From Malurus cyaneus samueli (taxonomy: Eukaryota; Chordata; Aves; Passeriformes; Maluridae), in contig CM019236.1 in NCBI GenBank assembly GCA_009741485.1, forward strand, positions 31,708,042 to 31,772,041: DNA of 64,000 nucleotides. Direction: 5' to 3'. Positions 26,201 through 38,200 of the stretch are shown piece after piece. The stretch's first letter is position 1, and each line of letters opens with the position of its first letter. A program made the position numbers and the translations under genes. The notes under the pieces were generated by a model. The model searched no databases and had not been told where the DNA came from. It saw only the letters and a list, made by a program, of their open reading frames with translations.

Positions 26201-29200
26201 GACTGATGGAAGGCTGAATGTGAGCCATTGTGCCCTGGCAGCCAAGAGGGCCAAGCGTGTCCTGGGGGACATCAGGCACAGCATCACAGCCGGGCAAGGG
26301 AGGGGATTGTCCCGCTCTGCTCTGACCTGGGGCAGCCTCACCTCAGTGCTGGGGGCAGCTTTGGGCATTATGATATGGAAAAGACTAAAACAGTTAAACT
26401 ATTAGCGTCCAGAGAAGGGCTGCAAAGATGGTGAAGGGTCTGGAGGGAAGCCATGTGAGAGGCTGAGGTCACTTGGTTTGTTCAGCCTGGAGGAGACTGA
26501 GGACAGAACTCACAGCATCCACAGCTTCCTCGTGAGGGAAAGAGCAGGGGCAGGCACTGATCTATCCTGTGTGGTGAGCAGAGACAGGACCCGAGGGAAT
26601 GGCCTGAACCTGTGTCAGAGGAGGTTTAGGTTGGATATTAGAAATGTTCTTCACACAGAGGGTGGCTGGGCACTGGAACAGCAACACTCCCAGGGGAGTG
26701 GTCACAGCACCAGTCTGACAGAGTTTAAGAAATGTTTGTAAAATGCTCTCAGGCACTGGCGTGACTCTTGGGCTGGGTTGTGCAAGGACAACATCTGTAA
26801 GTGAATGAAGTCCAAGAAGCAAGGAAAGACTTGTTTTGTCTGAGCTTTGGTAGAGTTGGAAGGGCAGAGAGACTTCCTGAGATTTGACTGATCGACAGTA
26901 GGAACATACTTCGTGCTGTTCTTAGTATCTAACCCACTTTGTAACTTGTATATCATAACAGGCCTTAGGCCATGTTGGAATCGTTCTTTTAATCATGTTT
27001 TTCTTCCTCCTCGGGAATGAACTGTCCTCAAATGAGAGGTTGATAAACATTTTCTTCTGTGGAAAACTAATGTTTTTCTTGCTTAATTTTTTGGAAGCCT
27101 TTGAGTTTTGTAACATTCTAAATAAGTAGGACAAAAGATAATTCTACACATTAAAAAGCAAGCCAAACTGAATATAAAAATGTCTTTCTGCACTTCCTTT
27201 CTGCCTTTCAAGCAAAATTTTTACCCTAAATATTCAGGCTAGCATTAAAGTTCATTCAGCTCTTTATCTAAGAGAAAAGGGCCTTTCATGACTGCAAGAT
27301 TTTTTATAACACTCCTTTTTAACTGCTTAACTATTTGTTTCAATACTTCTTCATATGATTGTCTGCTCCTCCTGAATAATTGCCATGTCACAAGATATAA
27401 GGAACTCCTTGTCATGTCAGTGGAATGCAAGCTCCCCCTTTCCTTTGCTAAAAGAAAGGAGGAAAGGAGTTAAGCTGGCTGGACTGAAAATAACCAGGAG
27501 CTTGTTACCAGTTTCAGGAGAAGGATCCTCAAGAAAAAGGGTTGAGCAACCAAATTTACAAAAAGTATTCAGGAAAGCTGTTACATTTGATTATTCCAAA
27601 TTTCCTGCCCTGTTTGAGTAGAAAAATGGATACAGAGAACAAATACAACACTTATCTTAAAGACAGAGGGAAGGTATGTTCTCTGGATATTAATCATCTC
27701 AATTTACTCACCTACTGCTGGACTTTTCCACTCTGACAATATTAGTAGCACAGTCAGATCTCAGACAGAGACATAAGTATTTAGATTCGTCACATCACAA
27801 GCGTCTCATTTTCCAAGTGGAGAGTACAAAACTTCTACCTCCATACTGCAATGCTGACTTGCTGTTTCCATGTCTTTTGTACCAATACCTTAAAACAGAA
27901 CATTTCAGAAATACTGAAGAAGTTTTTCTAAATGTTAGCAAAGTAAAGTTCTTCCACTTACCAAAATGTTTTTGACGGGTTTTAAAGCAGTCTACTATGA
28001 GGCTTCTGAAATTTTTGTTTTGTGTTTTCTATTTGGTCAACACCAAGTGTTGATGTCTACCCTAATTCACGAGTGGTTTTTGCTGCAAGAGGCTGGTGCA
28101 GGTGTGAGGTGAGGTGACATGGCTGCCTCTCTTTTGACGCCTAAAATAAGGATCACGTGAAACAGAGGCCAGACAAATTGAGAGAATAAAAGCAGACAAA
28201 TTTAATACAGGCCTACAGGTGCATTAAGGGCAGAAAAAAGCCTCCTCCTGAGGCTACACCCAAAATGAACCCCGGGTCACGAGATCCTCCCCTTTTGTAA
28301 GTTCTGCCTTATTAACATGTTGGGCTTCAATTCCCCAATGATACTTTTAGGTAATGATGTCAACCACCCCAAGCTTGCTCCCCCCAATTTGCTGTTGTTT
28401 TCATATTTTGGAGCCCTGAGCAGCGAGGTGTCCTTGAGTTTGGGACCTGCAGAGGAATTGTTTTGTATAAAAATGAGAGAGCAGGAGCTCAGCACAGTCT
28501 GTGGAGTCTGGAGTTAAACACAAAAAAATTACAGAATTACAGATACATGAAAATATAGAAACTGAAAATCCTAAAGCATCGTTTTTCTGGCAGTGCTCGC
28601 GGACGTGCGGCGGTGGTGTCCAGAAGAGAGACACACTTTGTAAGCAACGCCTGGCAGATGGAAGCTTGTTAGAGCTGCCAGAAACCTTCTGCTCCATGCC
28701 AAGGGCTGTTACACAACAAGCCTGCAAAAATGAGGATTGTCCCAGCGAGTGGCTTCTCTCTGAGTGGACGCAGGTATGCTATCCATATCCGTGAGCATTG
28801 TACAGATCCTGGAGATGAAGTTCCTAGGCAAATTGGAATGGAGAAGCCAACGGAGGTCAGACTCCACAAAGCATGTTATGTCCAGTTTTGTCCTGTAATC
28901 TGTCTGTACCATCCTGGTTGGGGATGTGTTCACTTGCTCCATGTTCCTCTTTGGTGATCACCTCCACAGCTGTGCTTTATCCATCTGGCCAAGCTCTTAA
29001 GACCCTTCTGGTGTAAACACAAGTTATGCTCAAAACAGTAAATCCCTGTCTCTGTGCATGCCTGTGCTGATGTTCATCCAAGGCATCAATGAAGAGTAAT
29101 CTTTATTGTCTTTGGCTAAATGCTCTTTTTTCCCAAAGCTAGCTGTTTTCATGCCAACAGTCTTTTCCTTTTGGGGACAAATCCAGCCCTTTCCTATGAA

Positions 29201-32200
29201 GAGGAGAGGGGAGGGGAAGGGATGCCCGGGGAGGGAAAGGAAGGGAAAGAAGTATATTATAAAAATGTAATTTGACTTTATAAGGTCAAAGCAAAGGCAT
29301 AGGTTCATGTCAGTAAGCATGAAAATCATTCCACATCTTGCAGTCTCTGCCACCACTCTTCCAGTCCTCTTTCATGTAAGCTAGTGGAAATTGTCTTGTG
29401 GAAATTGTAAAAGAAATGCCAATCACCCTACGGAGCTGTCCCACCTGCACCCTTCTGATGGTGATCTGTCTGGGCATTTTACTCACATTAGTGCATGTTT
29501 TCATAAAGTCTTCTGCCAGGAAATGCACAGCCATTCTGGCTGTGAAGATGGTAGCTACATTGCTCTACCCATTTTCTAGTTCTTTTTACAGACCACTGCT
29601 CGGGTCGCAGTGCAGAGGCACAGCCTGTATTTCATTTTCTACAATACTGTATACATAAATATGAAACTGAATAAGTATTGCTCATCATGCCCACCTGTGC
29701 AGCAAGCCCCACTACAGTCTGGTATTAGAGGGTTTATACTATTCTGTGTACTAGCCATGTGTACTAACTACAAGGCTGAGGTAATTAATTGGTAACTAAA
29801 ATAGTCATCCCTTTATTATTCCTAAACAGTTTTGCAACATCAGAGCTGAAAGATTAAGTTTAGGCCAGATTTTATCAGACCAGAATGCAACTGTAATGTG
29901 CAGCTCAATGAGGTCTGCTCTTGGTCAAGAGCAGGAGTTTTTTTGAGCCAGACGACACAGACACAGAAACAAGGTGCAGACTGGCTTTGAGCTGTAGCAC
30001 AGTACCATTAAAACAAGGGACAACATCTGACAGGTATGATAAGAATCTAATCCTCACATGAGAGAAAATAATAGGTATTTCATCCCCTTACTGTGACTGC
30101 AGTGTTTGTAGCTTCACAGTCAGGTGCTGCTCTGCTTTATTCTACTACAACATTTTAGAAACCATAACTCTTCCATAGAAGAGTTATGTACATATGTGTA
30201 TGCATACACATATGTGTATGCAATGTGGGCATGGGAGGTGAGGAGGGAGTGTGTGACCAGGACCACCCTTTTCATTTTTCCTAATGTTTCTCATCGTGTT
30301 CCTAGTGTTCAGTGAGCTGTGGAGAAGGCACACAGAGTCGAAATGCTATTTGCAGAAAGTTGCTGAAAAGCGGGGACTTTGTTGTCGTCAATTCCTCACT
30401 CTGCCTCCCTCTGCCATTCTCATCCTTGATCAGGCCCTGTGTGCTGGGCCCCTGTGCAAGTAAGTGGAAAAGGTGTTTGGCAGTGTCTGGGGAAGAGGGG
30501 CTTGGAAATCCTTCACTAAGAAAGCCATGCTGTTTCCTGCTCCATAGCCTTCTTTTGTGCTAGTGTTACTCAGTCTCGTGGAGTAGGTTTTTATGTCTGT
30601 GAAAAAGTCAAGCCACCAGCAAAGAGCTACAAATTTTACTAATGGAGCTGGATGTGAGCCAATATGCTGGAAGGGAACTACTAGTTTCTGGAAGAACTGG
30701 CTCAAAATTCTGACCAAAACATAGATCTAAATTTCACAGCTGGAATGTAGGGGCTCAGAGATACAGCACAGCAGCCTGAGGGCTGATACAAATAAACTCT
30801 CTGCTTGAACAGCTGCAAGGAAAATGGTTGGTAAGGGATTTTGCTGACCATCATTTAGAAACTTATTATTTCATTATGTCACTATGAATCCTCTGTGACC
30901 TGGGATTTCTAATGAACCATGCAACACAAGTTAGATGTATTGTATGTTGCTATTTCATGCATTTGTTGTTCCCCTAACATATCTCCCTACATACACTTTC
31001 CTAGTTTGCCATAAGCCCGTTGGGTATGGGAAAGTCAGCCTAGCTTCAGCTTGACCCTGAAACTGCTGAATGTTGGGTATGCAGGGAGAAAAGAAGATGT
31101 GACCTTCAGAACTAAAGCCTGGGCCAAATGTTGCATTATATTTACTAATAATATGGCTATGCAGCTTCACTTAGTGCTTTGTAATAAGGATCTCTGACAT
31201 AGAGAAACTGGAAGGACACACTGAATTAGTGAACTTTAGTAGTATTCATCATGTTTTTAAGCCTAGCCCATAGCGTTTTGTTCTGTTCAACATTACTCCT
31301 TGAGGCAGCAAGACATTCATTCTTCCTTATTGTTGCGAATAAGATTATGTTGTCTTTGAAGGTTTGGATGGTCAACTTGTCTGTTCAGTGCATTTCTTAA
31401 GCAGCAGTCTTTGTTTAAGTACTTTAACAACAAGAACTGTGTTTCCACTCAAGTTTTCTCTTTCCCATAAAGCTTTTGTCCCCATCTCTTTTGCGTACAC
31501 TCGGGGCTATGTTTGCATTCCTGAAGGTGTCTTGTTATTCCTCTTATTTTGATTGTTCCAATTTAATGTCCAGCAACTGGTGGCCAGTTTCTCCCATTAC
31601 AGTCTAATGTGTCAAATGCTGCCAGCAACAGTGCAAACTACTTGTTTTGTTTAATGGTATCACATTCTAATAATATAATGGTATTTCAGGGCACAACAGA
31701 CCGGCTCATAAGCAAAGCCCCCATATTATGGCTGTAAAGCAAGTTTACATCCAGACAAGGAAGCAGAAGAAACTGCACTTCATTGTGGGTGGATATGCCT
31801 ACCTGCTGCCCAAAACTTCTGTTATCCTCCGATGCCCTACCAGGAGGTTCCGGAAATCAATGATCACGTGGGAGAAGGATGACAAGAGGCTCGTCAGTTC
31901 AGCTCACATCACCGTTGCACCCTACGGGTACATGAAAATCCATCATTTGAAGCCTTCAGACACTGGGACATACACCTGCACAGCAGGGCCAGCCCGGGAG
32001 CATTTCGTAATTAAACTGATTGGAAGCAACAAGAAGATCATTGCTGGTGCTAGGGAGGAAGAGGCCACGAGAAAGGTCAGCTTAAATGATGCCTTGCGAA
32101 CAGAGGATAAACATCTCAATGGGATATTCTTCAATGGTAGCAAGGCTGAAAAGCGGGCACACCTTACTAGCCCCAGCAGATGGTATGACAATATTGTCTC

Positions 32201-35200
32201 AAGGCTGCTACAGCTCAAGGGCTGGCCAGGGGAAAGCCTGGGGTCCTGGGAAGCCCAGGAGTCCGTGGAAAGAAATGCATCCTCAGAAGAGGACCAGAGC
32301 CGGGAGCACAGCCTGCCGTTCACTATGGTCACAGAGCAGAAACGTTTGGATGATATCATAAGGAATTTGTCACAACAGCCTGAGGAGCTGAAAGATATCT
32401 ACACCGAGCAGCTTGTGGTCCAGCTGGCTCGTGAGGTGTTCAAGAGCCACTTGGAGCACCAGGAATTTGTCCTCAAAGCATCAAGGCGAAAAGTTGATTC
32501 AGCGTCAGTGGAGTACCCTTTCCACAGGCGTGTTTCTGGATTTACCAGCTCCCTGAGGACATCATCCGCTGAAACATTTCTTCCCATGTCTGTAGGCCAG
32601 GCAAATGGCTTGCACAGGCCTCATCAAAAGCCTGCCATCCTCCGAAAGATTTCAGCAGCACAACAACTTTCTGCTTCAGAGGTTATCACCCACCTGGGAC
32701 AGACAGTGGTTCTGGCAAGTGGCACACTGAGTGTGCTGCTTCACTGTGAAGCAGTGGGAAACCCAAAGCCCACCATCAGCTGGGCTAAGAATGGAGAGAA
32801 AGTGAAATACAATGATAGGTAAAATACGTTATTTAATTTTTAAGAAATAGTTGATATTTTGACTCTTCAGTTTCCATGTTTTACTGCCTGTCAGTCCCGT
32901 GGATGAAACCTAGTCTGATTTCATAACACAAAGAAAGGCAAATACATGTGAGGTGGTAAGCAGGGTAAACAGAGCACTTTGGTAAGGTCTGGAGGTGGGT
33001 CAGACTGGTGTGGCAAGCAAGAGCCTTGCATCTGTTGGAGTAAGTGAAAAATAAGGGATTGTAAAGTACTAGAGATAAGTGCCTCAGCTGATCTTCCCAT
33101 CTGAAGGTGGAGATCTTTGCAATGAAGATTGGTATTGCAATGTGAAAACTGGTTATCCTGTACCTCTGTTGGAGGTACAAATTGCATTTCTCACAATACT
33201 ACAGCAGGGCCTGACTAATGTGGTTGTGGTAATGTGGAAGAAGTGAGGCTTCAGCCTTCCACGTATGTATCCGTGCATAAAACTGCCCCAGGATAGAGCT
33301 CAAGGGCATTACAATCACCAGTTACTGTGAATGATCTGATGAGGGCTGTACACTGTGGAAGCGCCCTTCATGGCTGTTTGCAGCTGTGCTGTCATCTCAA
33401 CACACTGATCACTCAGCATCAGTCTTCTCATATGAATTGGTAAATCCTCGTCCATTTAAACTCCAGAGTGCTGGTCCCAGCTGTGAACTGATGAGTTGAC
33501 ATAGCAAAATGCTTTTATCAGCATGCCACAAAAATTGTGCTGTTTTTCCTTCAGGTAACCTTTACTTTCCTATCACTCCACATTATTGATTTGTGTGGAA
33601 GAACACACAGAAAGAGATTATGTTCAGTGCTAGTTACATGCTTGACTGTGTTGATAGCATTCATTTTCCTCACGTGTGTGCTTGGGATTTTATATTTTGG
33701 TTCTGTTCCATGAGAAGGCAGTGTGTAAGAACAGAAAAAGGATGTGCTGGCAGTAATAGTGACCAACATATCTGTCTGCACAAGATATTTACCTTAGCTA
33801 AGACATCTGCATTTAGTCATAAGGTCAGCCTGGAAAATGAGAAAACATGGAGTCAAGATGAAAATTAATTTTTGTTGTGGTACCCTTGGATCATCCATTA
33901 AATTCTTGATTTAGGTACAATTGCCTCTTCTGTACAGTTATGAAACTAGTTTATTAGCACCCACTTTATTTTGACTACTGACCCACTGAAAATATAATTC
34001 CTTTCTGTAAGGATCTGAATTTCCTTGTTCTTGACTCTCCTTCTGAAAAGTAGTAAGTATATTAAATTTAGCATACAAAAAATGGCAACTTTTGAAGGGT
34101 TAGGGTCACTAAGAACAAGAATGTGTCTCTGGTGGAAATCATACGCAGTCAAAATCAAGACTTAGACCTATGAAATCCCTTCATTTTGATATATTCCTGT
34201 GAAAATACGTGTATGCCATCCCCCAAAAAAGTTTCATGTATAGAATTTTCATCCAGTGGTTATATCTCATCAGAACTGGGCCATTATGGGATTTTCTTCC
34301 CTCCACTTGAAATGACTGTAACTTCATGTGGTACAGTTATCCATGAAAGGGAAGAGACTTCACATAAAGTTCACATGTGAGGAATGCTGAAAACTACATT
34401 CATGAGAAATTGGCAAGTTTATTTCTCACCCTAAAAACTGTCATGACACCACAAGCGTAGATAAATTTAGCTGAAATTAAACAATCTCATTTTATCTTGA
34501 AATTTTAGTTCCCTTTTTTTATATATAATTTTACAATTCCTTTGCAACCTTTTTTTTTTTCCCATTCAGTCTGACTGAAGTAGCTTTAAGTGCTGTGTTC
34601 TCTTTCTGAATTATCATTCAGCTGAGTGTGTGCTGGAAATTTCAGTCAGACTCAGGAAAGTATAATTTCTTTTCCACTAAGTAGCATAATTCATTGACGG
34701 CTCTTCTTTAAATGTTGAGGCAGTTTCCACTTTATGAACTTCCTTCTGTACTCATCATTCATAGTTCCTCCAGATTGGTGCGTGGGGGAAGAAATGAGCA
34801 TGCTCTGAGCTGAAGATGTAACTCGACAGCTGTATCTTGGGAGTTAATGGAAATTTAGAAATCATGATGTGTTCATCAACAGCAGTATTCTGATTTTGGC
34901 TCAGAATGCTCTTGCTGCTTGCAGTCGGCTGGTTCAATGAAAGCTGCAGGTCAAGCAGTCTTACAGGGCTGCTGTAAACTGCAAGGCTGTCTGAGTTTGG
35001 TGTGTCTGGTGTGCTTGAGCTGTCCTTCAGCTCTGCAGTTTTGTTTCTTCATGCTTTGCCAGACACTGAATGGAGAAGAGGAACCGATTTTCCAGCCAAT
35101 TCTGTCTTAATGACAATAAGAAAATAAATATAGGTGGGCTTTCCTGTAGCATTTTCAAAGAGAAACCGTTTTGCTGAGTTCTACTGAACTTCAATAGCGC

Positions 35201-38200
35201 TGAAGTTCTTTAGGTCACACCCTACTGAACATACAGATTTCAGAAGTACTTGGTTGGTATTGTGATTTTTGTAATGCAGGCTGCTGGTTTTAGGTTGGGT
35301 GACAGCTCCCTGTTTTGTATGTGCAAACCACTGAGATAAAGGCCTTCACTTTCATGCATTATGGCCATGAATTTTGTCCAAGCTGGTGAAGTCCAGTAAT
35401 GATGGTTGATGTATGGCTCTATTCCCATTGCCTCATTCCATGAGCTGTTTCATCCACTTGAAGGTATGATTCCTGCTGCACAGCTATCCTTGCAAAAAAA
35501 TCAATTTATTAAGCTTTAGTCTAGGTATAGTCACAAAAAGATAGAACAAAGGCCCAAAAAGTGCTGGTTTTCAGTTACTCAGTAGAATGAAAACATCTGA
35601 CACAAAAAGCTGCAGCAGCTGAAAATATCTGTGGTTCCAGTAAAAGATCCCTGACTTGTGTCTGCATATTCACCCTGAATGAATATTTAACAGAAGTGTT
35701 CATTCTCTTTCCTAAGGTTAAAGTATCAGCTTAACACCAGCATGGGTTCTGAGTTCCAATTCAGAGGCTGCCAGTATTTAAACCAAAGTCTGTAGACTTC
35801 TGTATACGTTGGAAAATGTTTTATTTTAAAGAAAATTCAGATTAAGTTCCTTAGGAATCAGTTTTAAAAGTGGAAATCTTTGAGGAATTTATGCATTGTT
35901 TAGAAAGACTCAAGTATGCTGCAATTTCTGTCACTGGGGACCTATTGGTATTTGATAATTTGCTTCTCTAAAACAGAAGTATATTTTATAAATGGACATG
36001 AAGCAGCATGTGAACAGTAAGTGATACAGAGTTAGGTGTGTGCGAGGTGCCATGTGATTCAGTCTTTGATACATGTCCTGCAAAACCTGTTTTTTGTCTT
36101 GGAGTCAATGCGGTGTGGAGCAACTGAGACTGATATATATTAAGCTGTATTATTTTCAGTCCATAAATGAGTTTCTGAAGACATGCTGGTAACATAAAGA
36201 ATTGCTACAGCTGGTATTTCTTTTCCAACCCTGACAAACAACTCAATACCTAACAAAAATAACAATCTATGAGCAAATAGGGAATCCAGCCAAGTAATTC
36301 CATACTAAGAGAAATAATAAAAGTTCTGCTTTCAAGAAAACCAGCTATGTGAAATTGTGATGCACAAATTACAGGATTATTGAAAAGAAGACATTATGTT
36401 TGTTTCTGGAAAAAGGGCTTGTGTTGAAAAGGTAGGAAGATGGAACTGTGTTGGAATTTAATTTTTTAAAAAAGCAAGCATCTACCTGGATGATTTCTGT
36501 TTTTAAAAATATTTGTGCTGAATCTTGGGGTGATTTAAGCTGACAGAAATTTGTATCACCAGAGGTGATTAACAAAAACTATACATCCTTGTGTTTTATA
36601 AGGTGTAATATTAGGCAAGTTCTTTCCTCAACCTGAAGGTGTCAGAAACATTAATTAAAATGCTTTTAGGGGTCTTGTAAGCATTAGCTTGATGTAGACT
36701 GGAAGATGTGCCTATATACTGTATTTGCACACATGCAGACAGAACACACAGAACTTTTAAACGTTACACACTGTTATGATTTGGGGCAACTTCTGAAGAT
36801 TTAATGAATTCCATGTGATGATTGAAGCAGCCAGTGTTAAACTAAAAAATGTACATATGAGAGACTGATGCATGCTAACACCAGTTCTGTAAGTAAAAAA
36901 ATCTTTTAGTTGCTGTCACTGTTAGCAGTGGCTATCTAGACAGCCCTGCTTATGACTAAGATGTAAGAAAAACATCTTTGACAGCAGAAGTGAGAAGGGA
37001 ATTATTTCAGCCTTAGGTGGTTTTTTGGCAGTGCAAGCATGGATCCAATTTTTGAAGTTTTAATGTTTGTTTTGCAAATGTGCATTTTTCTAAGCATTTA
37101 TAAAACTTGTGTAACAACAGGCAGCTCTTTTCTTTTATTAATAATGACTATTTTTATTATTACTCACCAAAGGGTAAAAAAATGTTAACTCTGGAGGTTT
37201 TTTTCCTATAATAGATTTTACTGGGTGGCCCTAATCTGGTTTGTTTTAGAGATCTACCACCCACAGTGTTGTGCAAAATCAAGTATCTGTGGCTTTTTGG
37301 TCCATGAGACAGCAGCTTTTATTGTGGGGATGGGAGTGTAAAGAAACTCATCAATTCCAGGATCTGTGAGCAGAGTTTTATTGCATGTGTTTTACAGGCA
37401 TATCCCTCCCCCACTTTCACCCTTGCCACTGTCAATCACAGCCTCAGCCAACAGTTTACAAGCAACAGCTGCTGGAAGCTGCTGATGAGAACAGCATGAT
37501 TAGATTTTATCAACAGTTTCAGCTAAAAAGAAAACTAAGAGAAAGGAATAGTAACCATGAAATACACTGAGATGAAAACAGGGGTACCTAAGCATTGACA
37601 GGAGCCCATGGACTGAATTCTTTCTGAAACAGGTACATGTCAGGGCCTGATAAGTTACACCACTGCAAAAGCAGACAGTAAAAAAAAGCATAAGAGCACT
37701 AAGGCCATAATAATTCCATTAAACCACGCCAGTATACTGAGATCATGGTAGGTTCCTCTTGGTGGAATAGGAAAGAAAGAGTTGGTTCAGCCCTAGGAGG
37801 AGCTGAGTACTCCTGTCTATCTTCACTATTAGGGCTGCAACAAGACTGCCGAGTTTGTATGAGCTGCCCATCAATAAAACAATCTGACCTAATTCAGGCT
37901 TCAACACTGGGCCTGTAGTTCACTTCTTTCTGCACTGATTCAGCATGTTTCATGATTTTTCCCTTGCAATAATATGGCATTTTCTTTGCTATTGCTACTC
38001 CAATGTTGCAGAATTGGAAGACAAGGCTAGGGAATTCACTCAACATTGTGCAGGAGTGGCACAGCAGAGGAGGAGGTTTCACTGGACAGATGTCCTAATT
38101 ACTTGGCAGTCTTTCTCTAATACACATAATGGAACTGGAAATGAGACTAAAATTTAATTTTAGTAATCATAACTTACAGTCTCAATGTAAGAATTTAAGT

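Larger units (their letters stand above)
22548..28593 (+). other. ADAMTSL1: ADAMTSL1 intron between window exons 3 and 4
   Basis: About 6 kb. It is the most repeat-laden intron: two sense CR1 copies (22622-23032 and 26160-26795), a 25-base direct duplication (23410-23470) and an antisense LTR-like element next to the exon 4 acceptor. The remainder shows nothing I can name. Confidence 0.92.
28774..30305 (+). other. ADAMTSL1: ADAMTSL1 intron between window exons 4 and 5
   Basis: About 1.5 kb. It includes a G-quadruplex-type tract (29208-29235) and, close to the acceptor, a hairpin plus palindrome (30163-30215). No gene was seen. Confidence 0.93.

Noticed and set aside
29310..29534. A 74-codon antisense open frame
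   Set aside because: Not recognised as any protein, with no splice or promoter context; treated as chance.
30163..30188. Hairpin considered as a microRNA precursor
   Set aside because: The stem is only 11 base pairs, far shorter than a pre-miRNA. The adjacent palindrome does not extend it.
31690..32818. Pseudogene interpretation of the locus, given the exon 1 frameshift
   Set aside because: All eleven other exons are open, keep domain cysteines and have consistent splice phases. A decayed gene would be expected to carry more lesions.
34540..34569. Strong polypyrimidine tract ending CAG, as a possible extra exon start
   Set aside because: The following sequence has no ADAMTSL1 homology. Exons 6 and 7 already join perfectly within the Ig2 domain.
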